Shown in pieces: positions 53,419-61,675 of a stretch of 64,000 nucleotides of DNA (position 1 is the first letter of the stretch; every line of letters starts with the position of its first letter). The DNA lies in contig NC_017668.1 in assembly GCF_000284515.1 (NCBI RefSeq), positions 3,906,001-3,970,000 of the forward strand, written 5' to 3'. The translations under genes and the position numbers were made by a program. Source of the stretch: Halobacillus halophilus DSM 2266. Lineage in GTDB: Bacteria; Bacillota; Bacilli; Bacillales; Halobacillaceae. The notes under the pieces were generated by a model. The model was not told the DNA's origin. It saw nothing but the letters and a program-made list of their open reading frames with translations, and did no database searches.

Positions 53419-54651
53419 ATGAAATCATTGTGGAACACATACGTGCAAACGTCTCTAATTAAAAAAATCACCGCCGCTCTTATTCTTGGTATTATAATCG
53501 GACTTATTTTTGGAGAGGAAGCTTCTGTTTTAGCTCCTTTTGGTGACCTACTGCTTCGTCTGCTTCGGTTTATCATTATTCCATTAATCTTACTGACCCT
53601 GATTGTCGGGGTAAACCAGACGAATATAGGCAACCTTGGACGAATGGGAGGAAAGGTATTTCTTTACTATTTAGGTACCTCTGCTTTTGCAATTATGGTC
53701 GGCGTGCTGGTCGCCAGTCTTTTCAACCCTGGTACAGGCACGACGCTCGATGGGAGCGAAAGTTTTGAAGTTCCTGAGAATCCAGGTGTTACGCAGGTTC
53801 TATTAAACATTGTACCGGATAATATATTTACAGCCTTCACAGAAATGAATTTGCTCGGGATTATTTTCACAGCGATTGTATTTGGAATTGCGATTTCTTA
53901 TTTACGATCCACTCAAACCTATGGGAATTTAGGCGACCACCTCTATAAAGTAATAGAGGCCCTCAACGAAGCAACGCTTACCGTTATGAAAGGGATCCTG
54001 CAGTATGTACCTATCGGTATTCTTGCTATTATTGCCGAAGTCGTAGGGACTCAGGGAGTCAACACATTGGGGTCTTTAGGAAACTTTATTTTAGTTCTAT
54101 ATATAGCTCTGCTTGTTCAGCTCGCGCTATACACCGTTCTACTTTTTGTTACGAAAAGAAATCCTGGAGGCTTCTTTAAAGAAGCGCGCACCCCTATGCT
54201 TACGGCGTTTGTAACGCAAAGCAGTTCGGGTACGCTGCCTGTAACCTTGAATGCGGCCCATAATCTCGGCATCTCCAAAAGCTTATACGGTTTCAGTCTG
54301 CCTTTAGGGGCAACGATAAATATGGACGGGGCAGCCATTCGGATTGCCGTTTCTGCTGTATTCGCTGCTAATGTCGTTGGAGATCCGCTAAGCATGGCGG
54401 CCATTATTCAGGTCGTTATTGTAGGGACTCTCGCTTCTGTTGGTACGGCTGGAGTACCTGGAGCAGGTATTATCATGATTGCTACGGTCTTTTCTCAAGT
54501 AGGCCTCCCTATGGAAGCCGTGGCGCTTCTAACAGCTGTGGATGTCCTTGTCGGTATGGGCGCAACCGCTCTGAACGTCACAGGAGATCTAGTAGGCTCT
54601 TCCGTGATCAATAAAACGGAGAAAAATCAAAATGCAGAATCAGCTTCATGA
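53419..54651 (+). CDS. Dicarboxylate/glutamate:cation symporter (GltP/DctA family)
   Basis: A 410-residue secondary transporter of the DAACS (SLC1-like) family, about eight membrane helices and two hairpins. Substrate signatures are the serine-rich QSSSGTLPVT and the NMDGAAIR motif in the later part. It should import glutamate, aspartate or C4-dicarboxylates with H+ or Na+. RBS AAAGGAGG with ATG 8 nt later. Its terminator has been split by an IS3 insertion, so readthrough toward the IS and beyond is possible. Confidence 0.93.
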   Translation: MKSLWNTYVQTSLIKKITAALILGIIIGLIFGEEASVLAPFGDLLLRLLRFIIIPLILLTLIVGVNQTNIGNLGRMGGKVFLYYLGTSAFAIMVGVLVASLFNPGTGTTLDGSESFEVPENPGVTQVLLNIVPDNIFTAFTEMNLLGIIFTAIVFGIAISYLRSTQTYGNLGDHLYKVIEALNEATLTVMKGILQYVPIGILAIIAEVVGTQGVNTLGSLGNFILVLYIALLVQLALYTVLLFVTKRNPGGFFKEARTPMLTAFVTQSSSGTLPVTLNAAHNLGISKSLYGFSLPLGATINMDGAAIRIAVSAVFAANVVGDPLSMAAIIQVVIVGTLASVGTAGVPGAGIIMIATVFSQVGLPMEAVALLTAVDVLVGMGATALNVTGDLVGSSVINKTEKNQNAESAS

Positions 54652-54761
54652 ATTTTAAAAAAAGCAGAAAACCCTCGTGTCAGCTCTAGAGTGACCTAGA
54701 AAAATGAGACGTAATAAAACACCTTCAAAGTTGTAATACTACACTTGGAGGTGTTTTTCTT

Positions 54762-55097
54762 ATGGGTAAAAAAGTTCACTATCCCGAAGAAGTAAAAAAG
54801 AAAGTAGTTCAATTAAAATTAGAAGGGAATCACACGAATCAAGAGTTGATGGACATGTTTGGAATTAAGAATAAGTCCCAGATTAAAACGTGGATGAAAT
54901 GGTTTAGAAATGGGGAAAACCACCGGTTTGCTCAGCCTATAGGGAAACAATATTCTCACGGGAAAGGGCCGGAAGACGAGGATGAAATGACCCAACTGAA
55001 GAAAAAGATTGCCTATTATGATATGAGAGAAGAACTGTTGGAAAAGTACCAGGAAATCGAAAGGAAGTGGTTCCAGAAGTATTCATCCAAATCGTAG
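54762..55097 (+). CDS. IS3-family transposase OrfA (helix-turn-helix)
   Basis: A 111-residue DNA-binding protein (VHYPEEVKKKVVQLKLEGNH, then NQELMDMFGIKNKSQIKTW) that should recognise the element ends. The later part is a Leu/Lys-rich helix. It overlaps orfB by 31 bp in the -1 frame, the usual arrangement for making an OrfAB fusion by programmed frameshifting. I did not find a textbook slippery heptamer; AAGAAAAAG near 55000 is the nearest A-run. Confidence 0.85.
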   Translation: MGKKVHYPEEVKKKVVQLKLEGNHTNQELMDMFGIKNKSQIKTWMKWFRNGENHRFAQPIGKQYSHGKGPEDEDEMTQLKKKIAYYDMREELLEKYQEIERKWFQKYSSKS

Positions 55098-55921
55098 AAA
55101 CATTTAAGCACAAGTATCCTGTGAAAGATATTTGTGAATGCTTTGGTATAGCTAAAGCCACCTATTATCGCTGGCGGGGAAAGTCATGGGGACCGTCGGT
55201 CCTGGAGAAGAAGATCATTGAGCTATGTGAAGATCTAAAATTTAGAGTGGGACACCGTATGGTCCGTGACCTCTTACGTAAGGAATACCAAATCAAACTC
55301 AATCGAAATACCGTTCAAAAAATCATGCAGAAATACCATATTCAATGTCGCGTAAAACCAAAGAGACAGTGTTATATCGCAGGGGAAAGTAAGATTGTGG
55401 TACCGAATTATTTAGAGAGAAACTTTACGTCTACGAGACCTAATGAAAAATGGGTAACAGATATTACCTATCTTCCTTACGGAGAGAAAATGTTATATTT
55501 ATCAACGATTATGGACTTATACAACAACGAAATCCTCGCGTACACGATCAGTGATAAACAAGATACGTCCTTCGTATTAGATACGTTGAGGAAAGCTTGC
55601 GAAGGACGTGACGTCTATGAAGTGATCCTTCATAGCGATCAAGGTTCGCAGTACACGTCCTATGAATTTCAAGAAGAGGCCAAAAAAAGAGGCATTATCA
55701 CAAGCATGTCCCGACGGGGGAACTGCTTTGATAATGCCGTCATCGAATCCTTCCACTCCACGATAAAATCGGAAGAATTCAGTCCTCTGGACCGAGGAAA
55801 AATAGATCATCATACCGTACGCTCAAAAATCGATACGTACATGTATTACTACAATTATTGTCGACCTTTTCAAAAACTAAACTGCCAAACTCCAATTGAA
55901 TTCAGAGTAATGGCAGCCTAG
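55067..55921 (+). CDS. IS3-family transposase OrfB (DDE integrase domain)
   Basis: A 284-residue catalytic part with an N-terminal helix region and the rve integrase core. The DDE residues are visible: Asp132 (KWVTDITYLP), Asp191 (LHSDQGSQYTS) and Glu227 (AVIESFHSTIKSE), a D-x35-E spacing as in IS3. No break is seen, so it could be active, if expressed as the OrfAB fusion. Confidence 0.92.
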   Translation: MVPEVFIQIVETFKHKYPVKDICECFGIAKATYYRWRGKSWGPSVLEKKIIELCEDLKFRVGHRMVRDLLRKEYQIKLNRNTVQKIMQKYHIQCRVKPKRQCYIAGESKIVVPNYLERNFTSTRPNEKWVTDITYLPYGEKMLYLSTIMDLYNNEILAYTISDKQDTSFVLDTLRKACEGRDVYEVILHSDQGSQYTSYEFQEEAKKRGIITSMSRRGNCFDNAVIESFHSTIKSEEFSPLDRGKIDHHTVRSKIDTYMYYYNYCRPFQKLNCQTPIEFRVMAA

Positions 55922-55998
55922 GTGTTTTATTGAGTCTTATTTTACTGTGGCACTCCAGCTCATGCACACGAGGGTTTTTACTATCAGTAAAGCGATTT

Positions 55999-57165
55999 TT
56001 ATTCGGATTTTCTTAGTACAGAACTATCCAGTTCTCCAGCTGCTGTTTCTCCCGCAAGGGCTATAGTTAAATCCAGGTCGGCCAGCATGTTTTGTAAAAC
56101 TTCCCGCACACCTCGTTCTCCCGCTACCGCCAGTCCGTACATGCACGGTCTTCCGACAAGTACAGCATCCGCTCCAAGAGACAGAGCTTTGACCACATCA
56201 GCCCCTCTGCGAATCCCGCTATCCATAAGTACAGGGATTTGGTCTCCTACTGCTTCACAAACCTCCGGCAGCGCGTCCAGCGCTCCAAGGGCGCCGTCCA
56301 CCTGCCTGCCTCCGTGATTGGATACAATAATTCCATCCACTCCGTGTTCCAAGGCAAGCTTCGCGTCTTCAGGGTGGAGAATTCCTTTTAACAGAATAGG
56401 AAGGTTCGTATGCTCCTTGATAAAAGTAAGATCCTCCCAGGTTAGTCCAGGGTTTCCGAAGGTCTGCGTCCAATGCATAATGGCTGAAGCCGGGTCCTCT
56501 TCAGGCGTTTTTTCAAGTCGAGAGCGGAATATAGGGTCCGATAAATAATTTCCTACGCCTTCCCCTGCCAGAAATGGAAGATAGACGTTTTTTAAATCCT
56601 TCTCACGCCACGCCATCATGGGTGTATCCAGGGTTACAACGATTGCGGAATACCCTGAATTCTCGGCTCGTTTCAAGAAGCTGGCCGTTACTTCAGGGTC
56701 TTTATTCCAATAGAGCTGAAACCATCGGGGTGCATCGCCCATTGCATCCGCAATTTCCTCTAGCGTTCTTGTGGAAGCAGAACTTGTAATATAGGGGACT
56801 TCCATTTCAGCCGAGGCTTTGGCGGCAGCCAGCTCTCCATCTGGATGGATGATAGACTGGACCCCAATAGGCGCAAGCATCAGGGGCGATGCATATGTAT
56901 GACCGAATAACTCGACTTTTAAATCGCGGCTTTCTACGTTTCTAAGCATTCTCGGCACAATCTTCCATTTCTTGAAGGCCTCAAGGTTGGCATCCATTGT
57001 ACTTTCTCCGCCTGCCCCTCCAGCAATGTAATCATAAGGGCCATCTTCCAGTACCTCTCTTGCGCGTTTTTCCCACTCTTCATAAACGACAGGCAGTCTG
57101 TCTGGATCCGGATCGGGCATCGTCTGGTAGACCTTGAACTGAATCTGATTACCGTAGTTCGACAT
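55999..57165 (-). CDS. FMN-dependent lactate oxidase / lactate 2-monooxygenase
   Basis: A 388-residue alpha-hydroxy-acid oxidase. The FMN barrel motifs are AGGAGGESTMD (N-terminal), APIGVQSI, FQLYW, VTLDTP and the active-site His in SNHGGRQVDGA with VLMDSGIRRG and ADAVLVGRP. Features such as MLRNVESRDL and the long insert FLAGEGVGNYLSD fit the lactate 2-monooxygenase branch. It should oxidise L-lactate with O2. The ATG at 57165 follows AAGGAGGAG by 7 nt. A cre-like box lies about 60 bp upstream. Confidence 0.88.
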   Translation of the reverse strand: MSNYGNQIQFKVYQTMPDPDPDRLPVVYEEWEKRAREVLEDGPYDYIAGGAGGESTMDANLEAFKKWKIVPRMLRNVESRDLKVELFGHTYASPLMLAPIGVQSIIHPDGELAAAKASAEMEVPYITSSASTRTLEEIADAMGDAPRWFQLYWNKDPEVTASFLKRAENSGYSAIVVTLDTPMMAWREKDLKNVYLPFLAGEGVGNYLSDPIFRSRLEKTPEEDPASAIMHWTQTFGNPGLTWEDLTFIKEHTNLPILLKGILHPEDAKLALEHGVDGIIVSNHGGRQVDGALGALDALPEVCEAVGDQIPVLMDSGIRRGADVVKALSLGADAVLVGRPCMYGLAVAGERGVREVLQNMLADLDLTIALAGETAAGELDSSVLRKSE

Positions 57166-57225
57166 CACGCTTCTCCTCCTTATAATTTACACAATATGGT
57201 TATAAACTCAGTTTACCACATCGTA

Positions 57226-57239
57226 TGAATACGCTTACA
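57226..57239 (-). promoter_or_regulatory. cre-like box before the lactate oxidase gene
   Basis: On the minus strand TGTAAGCGTATTCA matches the CcpA cre pattern except one position, 60 bp before the start. It could mediate catabolite repression of lactate use. Confidence 0.5.
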
Positions 57240-57264
57240 ATAGATAGGCTCTGGTAATTAGAGA

Positions 57265-57854
57265 AAAGCTCCCGTTTGTTGAAGACTTGATTTCGAGATA
57301 GTTATGTCCGTTACGTAAGGTGGATAAGGGTTGGTGGGGAAATAACTCGCTTTCCTATGGGGGAACGGTGAGCTTCCTCGCTCGTTTCACTCCCTGCGGG
57401 ATCTCACCTAGTCCCTTCTCCCATGGGAGTCTCGCCATTTCCCCCACCAACCCAGCGTTTTCTTGTGAACGGACCCTGCTAATACGAGAAACGGGAAACC
57501 TGAAATTGTCTAAAATGCTTCTATAACGGGGTTACCCTTTGGACAGACTCGGAAATTAACGTAGGTCGTTCTTCCTCAGATGGAGTATATACGTAAAGGA
57601 TTTCGAGCGCTACATGATCGCAAAGGGGCGGAAGGGAACGGCGAAGACTACTAGGTTAAAAGCGGAAGCACCTTGGTTAGCGGCGTATGAACTGGAGGTA
57701 CAAGGAAGTTCGACTAAGATCGCCACCTCGTGTGGCAACGTCGAACGACCCTGCGTCGTGCAGGGCCACGGAAAACGAGCCGTTCCCTGGAGCCCCTTCT
57801 CCATCCAATATCTCGAAATCGAGTCTTCCACAATCCGGCCCGTTCGTATTATAA
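57265..57854 (+). repeat. Interspersed repeat element, copy E (core orientation 2, cassette in Y)
   Basis: Left end AAAGCTCCCGTTTGTTGAAG; right end ATCTCGAAATCGAGTCTTCC with CGGCCC. The order is inverted X (about 57330-57450), linker with AATGCTTCTATAACGGGGTT, and Y (about 57620-57800). Y carries the extra cassette of about 65 bp (about 57705-57765), and part of Y has been replaced by unrelated sequence (about 57650-57700). Confidence 0.82.
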
Positions 57855-57886
57855 GGTTAACCAGAATTCTAGATATTTCTGGTTGA

Positions 57887-58097
57887 CCATTTTTAATATG
57901 GTCTTATTATTACAGTAGCCAGGGTAGAACGCCCCTGCCCGTGGGACTTAGATCCCGTCAGCTAAACCGTTCACCCCCTACTGGTAGAAACATGTTTGAG
58001 GCTGGTTGGGACAAGATCCCGTATAACAAGCGAAGCTATGATACTACTAGGAGGACTAGGGGTTACTGGCAAGATGAATCTGAGGAGGAGATATAGA
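57887..58097 (+). ncRNA. Possible bridge RNA region of the IS110 element
   Basis: IS110 elements are known to express a structured bridge RNA from a non-coding end beside the transposase. This region has stable small hairpins, including GGGACTTAGATCCC and GGGACAAGATCCC, both followed by CGT, plus a GGGTAG...CTGCCC fold. The two similar loops would fit target- and donor-binding loops. It is a candidate only; guides were not matched. Confidence 0.45.
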
Positions 58098-59333
58098 ATG
58101 AATCCAGTCGTGGGTCTGGATGTTTCAAAAGGAGAAAGTGAGGTTCAGGCCTTTTTAGATAAAGGAAAACCTTACGGTAAAAGTTTTAGCATCAAGCATG
58201 ACCTGGATGGACTAGGCTCACTACTTGAGTTTATGGAAGGTGTAAAAGATGCAACAGGCATTCAACCTTCGGTTGTACTAGAAGCTACTGGACACTATCA
58301 CGCACCAGTGGTGCAGTTTCTGGAGCAACATAACTATTTATTGATTATTGTTAACCCTTTGATCTCTCATAGAGCTAAAAGCTCAAGTTTACGAAAAGTT
58401 AAAACGGATGCCATTGATGCTTATCGTCTTTGTGAGCTTTACTACAAAGAAGATTTAGAACCTTATAAAAGACGCGGTACTCAGCTTTTAAACTTGCGTA
58501 ATCTTACAAGGCAACACGAGAATATTACGGGAATTTATGTGCAAACCAAATTACAATTTCAAGCAGTACTGGATCAAATATTCCCTGAATATAAAGGGGT
58601 TTTTGGTGACTTATACTCAGTGGTGTCTTTACTTGTGTTAAAGGAATTCCCTTCATCAGAAGACATTTTAGCTGTTAGCCAAGATGCGTTAGCTGATAAA
58701 ATCAAGGAATTCTGTAAGAGTCGGTCTAAGAGATGGGCAGCGGAAAAAGCTCAGGAACTTAAGAAAGCAGCTGCACGGAACCCATTCAAAAAGACACTTT
58801 ATCAGAGTCATTTACTGAGTCTTGGTATGTATATCAATATGCTTCTTCAATACAAAGAGCATCTATCCAGATTGGACTCAGAGATAGATGCTCTCGCAAA
58901 AGAAGTTGAAGAATATAAGATCATCCAATCTATCCCTGGTATTGGAGAAAAAATCGCTGCCACGATTATTTCTGAGATTGGGGAGATAGACCGGTTTAAT
59001 CACCCTAAAAAGCTAGTAGCATTCGCAGGAGTTGATCCAGAAGTACATGAATCAGGTAAGTTTAAGGCGACTTTAGTTCGGATTACAAAACGTGGTTCAA
59101 GCCGACTACGTCATGCCCTATATATGGCCGTTAGATCTGGTATTCGTGATTGTCGCAAACAAAAAACAACAGCCGAAATTATCCCTAGAAACAGAAAATT
59201 AAGAGCGTTTTACGACAAGAAGCGAAAGGAAGGCAAATTATATAAAGTAGCCGTCATTGCTTGTGTAAATAAGCTCTTACATTGGATTTATGCTTTATTA
59301 AAAAACAAAACCACTTTCCAAGATATAGCGTAA
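58098..59333 (+). CDS. IS110-family transposase
   Basis: A 411-residue DEDD transposase. N-terminal RuvC-like residues: Asp8 (VVGLDVSKG), Glu62 (VVLEATGHYH), Asp104 and Asp107 (KTDAIDAYRL). A coiled-coil middle leads to the C-terminal Tnp_20 part with PGIGEKIAATIISEIG, AFAGVDPEVHESGKF (Ser candidate) and RGSSRLRHALYMA. The ATG at 58098 is chosen because GAGGAGGAG lies 9 nt upstream; an open frame extends 102 bp further left but lies in the non-coding end. The gene looks intact. Confidence 0.93.
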   Translation: MNPVVGLDVSKGESEVQAFLDKGKPYGKSFSIKHDLDGLGSLLEFMEGVKDATGIQPSVVLEATGHYHAPVVQFLEQHNYLLIIVNPLISHRAKSSSLRKVKTDAIDAYRLCELYYKEDLEPYKRRGTQLLNLRNLTRQHENITGIYVQTKLQFQAVLDQIFPEYKGVFGDLYSVVSLLVLKEFPSSEDILAVSQDALADKIKEFCKSRSKRWAAEKAQELKKAAARNPFKKTLYQSHLLSLGMYINMLLQYKEHLSRLDSEIDALAKEVEEYKIIQSIPGIGEKIAATIISEIGEIDRFNHPKKLVAFAGVDPEVHESGKFKATLVRITKRGSSRLRHALYMAVRSGIRDCRKQKTTAEIIPRNRKLRAFYDKKRKEGKLYKVAVIACVNKLLHWIYALLKNKTTFQDIA

Positions 59334-59359
59334 TCACTATTTCCATCTAAATAATACAA

Positions 59360-59389
59360 AACCTTCCAATCAAACATTTGAGGAAGGTT
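59360..59389 (+). terminator. Terminator of the IS110 transposase gene
   Basis: AACCTTCC / GGAAGGTT with an inner TCAAA/TTTGA stem is followed by ATTT, 25 bp after the stop codon. The remaining gap to the MFS gene (59390-59630) shows nothing. Confidence 0.65.
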
Positions 59390-59631
59390 ATTTGCCATGC
59401 GCATTTTTAGTATAACATGGGTTACCTTAAGTTTTTATTGAAAAATGTTGACAAACTATTAGCTGGTTTGGTTGAATAAGTCTCCTCTCAAAATCAGCGC
59501 TGCTGTTTATCAAATCTCCAAAAGGTAATCTGGCAATTTCAGCCTCAAGGCGGAATTAAATTCCTTCTGCAGTTCATCGTGGCATTCCCTTATCCGCTAT
59601 ACAATAAATGTAATCCAATTATAAAGGCGTG

Positions 59632-60909
59632 ATGAAAATGTCATCAGTTAACGAAGCTACGGTTCGTGAGCGTACGGACGATCTCCAGGAAGAAAGTACA
59701 CCTTCCGTTTTTAAAAACCGCAACTTCCTATTATTATGGGGAGCTGCTCTTTTATCCAGTTTCGGTATTTCGTTCTTTTTATTTTCCCAAAGCTGGTATG
59801 TAGTCAATGTTTTGAATCTTGAAGCTTCCCTTGGGCTCATTTATATTGCAGCCAGCATCCCCCGCCTTCTGTTTATGATCATTAGCGGTACAGTGGCGGA
59901 CCGATACGATAAGACGAAGATTATGTTTCTTTCAGATTTTATTAGAGGACTTTTGTTAGCTGGGCTTGTGCTGTGGTTTCTGTTCGGTAGTATTACCCTC
60001 TGGACATTCGTCGGGTTTGCTTTTTTCTTCGGAATATTAGACGCCTTCTTCTGGGCAGCTGAGAGTGCCATTATTCCATCGATTGTTCAAAAAGAAAACC
60101 TGACGCGAGGGAACTCAATCATTCAGATGACCAACCAGACCTCCTTTATTCTGGCCCCTATGCTTGCAGGCTTGCTCATCGCCTATGGCAATTATGAAAT
60201 CGTATTTGCCGTGACGGCCGCTATGCTTCTTACAGCCAGTCTGTTGGTTATTTCTATGAAGCCGAAAAAAGACGCAGAGATGGAAGCCAATAAAAACAAG
60301 AAATTCTGGAAGACCTTCAGGGAAGGAGTCACCTATGTTAAAGACTCCCGCTTACTCACCCTTATCGTATTAGCCACTATATTTTTAAACCTCTTCATCG
60401 TTGGACCGATGACGATGGGTCTCCCTTTATTTGTTAAAAATATTCTGGAAGGTACGGCAGTGGATTTCAGCTTTCTTGAAGCTGGTTTAGCGGGTGGCAT
60501 GCTCATTGGCTCCATCGTTATCGGAAGTTTAAATGTGACCAAAAAACGAGGGAAACTCACCCTTTTGACGCTGGTCCTTTCAGGCATTGCCTTTATAGGG
60601 CTGAGCTTCACGACAGAATTGTGGCAAAGCATGGTCATGCTTGGGTTATTTGGAACCTTTCTCTCTATTTCCAATATCTCTTCCATCTCCGCTATTCAAA
60701 GTATGATCGAAGAAAAGGTACTGGGGCGCGTAATGGGGCTTATTTCCTTAGCATCGATGGGGCTCATTCCTGTCAGTTATGCCCTTACCTCTGCTGTACT
60801 CTCTTTAGGAATATCCATTCACCACATCATGGCTGCTGGGTCTATATTGGTTACTTTATTTGCCTCCTTTGTATTTCTGACCTTTAAAGAATTGAGAGAA
60901 CTTGATTGA
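59632..60909 (+). CDS. MFS transporter (MFS_3 / enterobactin-exporter-like)
   Basis: A 425-residue major facilitator with 12 expected helices; after a polar 30-residue N-terminus comes FKNRNFLLLWGAALLSSFG, typical of the MFS_3 drug or siderophore exporter group. The loop motif ISGTVADRYDKTKIM between helices 2 and 3 is the MFS A-motif. Substrate is unknown. The exact start is uncertain: GTG at 59629, ATG at 59632 and ATG at 59638 all follow AAAGG. The terminator at 60911 lies 2 bp after the stop. Confidence 0.85.
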   Translation: MKMSSVNEATVRERTDDLQEESTPSVFKNRNFLLLWGAALLSSFGISFFLFSQSWYVVNVLNLEASLGLIYIAASIPRLLFMIISGTVADRYDKTKIMFLSDFIRGLLLAGLVLWFLFGSITLWTFVGFAFFFGILDAFFWAAESAIIPSIVQKENLTRGNSIIQMTNQTSFILAPMLAGLLIAYGNYEIVFAVTAAMLLTASLLVISMKPKKDAEMEANKNKKFWKTFREGVTYVKDSRLLTLIVLATIFLNLFIVGPMTMGLPLFVKNILEGTAVDFSFLEAGLAGGMLIGSIVIGSLNVTKKRGKLTLLTLVLSGIAFIGLSFTTELWQSMVMLGLFGTFLSISNISSISAIQSMIEEKVLGRVMGLISLASMGLIPVSYALTSAVLSLGISIHHIMAAGSILVTLFASFVFLTFKELRELD

Positions 60910-60910
60910 A

Positions 60911-60951
60911 GAAGACGCCAGCTCCATAAAAGCCGGCGTCTTTGGTTTTTT
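60911..60951 (+). terminator. Terminator of the MFS gene
   Basis: GAAGACGCC / GGCGTCTTT (60911-60919 and 60935-60943) with an inner GC pair is followed by GGTTTTTT on the plus strand. Confidence 0.8.
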
Positions 60952-60965
60952 ACTCCTATCTCTAA

Positions 60966-60998
60966 AAAAAACGCCTTCCCGGAAATGGAAAGGCGTTA
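60966..60998 (-). terminator. Terminator of the uspA gene
   Basis: AACGCCTT / AAGGCGTT with a CC/GG inner pair forms a hairpin followed on the minus strand by a T-run, about 10 bp after the uspA stop. Confidence 0.75.
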
Positions 60999-61005
60999 TC
61001 GTATA

Positions 61006-61440
61006 TTATTTCATTACTAAAACTGGACATGTTGCATGCTGCACGATGTTATTACTTACACTTCCAAGGAAAATCCGCTTCACATTGCCAAGCCCTCTGC
61101 TTCCGACAATAATCATATCAATTCCCTCTTTTTCCGCGTAGGCGCATACATCCTCCCCAGGGTTATTCTCAAGCTCCCCTACAAGCACATGTGTGACAAT
61201 CGTAATGTTTTCATCTTCATTTTCTTCTTTAATCGCTACTAGTTCTTTCTCATACTTCTTAGCCATTTCATCTCCTATACTTTTGGAGATGGCGGCATTG
61301 GTAAATGGACCAGTTGGCTTGACGACAGATACGACATGAATTTCTCTGTCTACTGATTCAAGAGCATGGCTTTTGGCTTCCATCACTGCCTGTTTGCTAG
61401 GTTCACTGCCATCATAAGCAACGAGGATTTTCTTAGTCAT
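61006..61440 (-). CDS. Universal stress protein, UspA family
   Basis: A 144-residue UspA protein. It starts MTKKILVAYDGSEPS and ends with the ATP-binding pattern GSRGLGNVKRIFLGSVS (G-x2-G-x9-GS), so it belongs to the ATP-binding class. Cytoplasmic stress protein, widespread in Bacillaceae. The ATG at 61440 follows GGAGG by about 7 nt; an ATG 39 bp earlier has no suitable site. A cre-like palindrome lies upstream. Convergent with the MFS gene. Confidence 0.92.
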   Translation of the reverse strand: MTKKILVAYDGSEPSKQAVMEAKSHALESVDREIHVVSVVKPTGPFTNAAISKSIGDEMAKKYEKELVAIKEENEDENITIVTHVLVGELENNPGEDVCAYAEKEGIDMIIVGSRGLGNVKRIFLGSVSNNIVQHATCPVLVMK

Positions 61441-61496
61441 AGGAAAACCTCCATTCATATATATGCATTTCTTTCTCACTATTATTTTACCATGTT

Positions 61497-61510
61497 TGAA
61501 AACGTTTTCC
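61497..61510. promoter_or_regulatory. cre-like palindrome upstream of uspA
   Basis: TGAAAACGTTTTCC contains the palindrome GAAAACGTTTTC and fits the cre pattern except the last base. It lies 57 bp before the uspA start and 165 bp before the CoA-disulfide reductase gene. Confidence 0.4.
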
Positions 61511-61622
61511 TAATGTCTAGACAAAGATTCATATAAATTCCATCAAACCGTCACAAAATATACACCAAGGGGTATATTGTTTTTTCTGCTGAATAGGAGT
61601 AAAATGAAATTATCATTCACAT

Positions 61623-61638
61623 TGTGAAATAAATCACA
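61623..61638. promoter_or_regulatory. FNR/CRP- or Rex-type palindrome before the CoA-disulfide reductase gene
   Basis: TGTGAAATAAATCACA is a perfect TGTGA-N6-TCACA box, the Fnr/Crp-type consensus, and also close to the Rex pattern TTGTGAA-N4-TTCACAA. It lies about 40 bp before the gene start, where a regulator could act on its promoter. Confidence 0.6.
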
Positions 61639-61675
61639 TAATAATGTGTAAGGTGAACATAAAGGAGAGATGATG

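Larger units (their letters stand above)
54687..55957 (+). mobile_element. IS3-family insertion sequence (IS150 group-like), complete
   Basis: A 1271-bp element with imperfect inverted ends: left TAGAGTG...AAAACACC (about 38 bp), right its inverse ending in CACTCCA. The 4-bp sequence GCTC flanks it on both sides and looks like the target duplication. It carries overlapping orfA and orfB, both apparently intact. Confidence 0.9.
54668..55979. terminator. Bidirectional terminator split by the IS3 element
   Basis: AAACCCTCGTGT (54668-54680 region) and ACACGAGGGTTTTT (55966-55979) would pair as one hairpin between the convergent symporter and lactate-oxidase genes. The IS3 element lies in the loop, flanked by GCTC on both sides. 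The original loop would have been CAGCTCATGC. Confidence 0.8.
57881..59475 (+). mobile_element. IS110-family insertion sequence
   Basis: An element of about 1.6 kb with one transposase gene. Ends are uncertain: IS110 elements lack clear inverted ends. TGGTTGA occurs at 57880-57886 and again at 59469-59475 and may mark the junction cores. It lies about 30 bp right of repeat copy E. A 5' non-coding region of about 210 bp precedes the transposase. Confidence 0.7.

Noticed and set aside
57996-58097. 34-codon N-terminal extension of the IS110 transposase
   Set aside because: The extension lies in the structured 5' end and lacks a ribosome site; the ATG at 58098 has GAGGAGGAG and gives the expected MNPVVGLDVSKG start.
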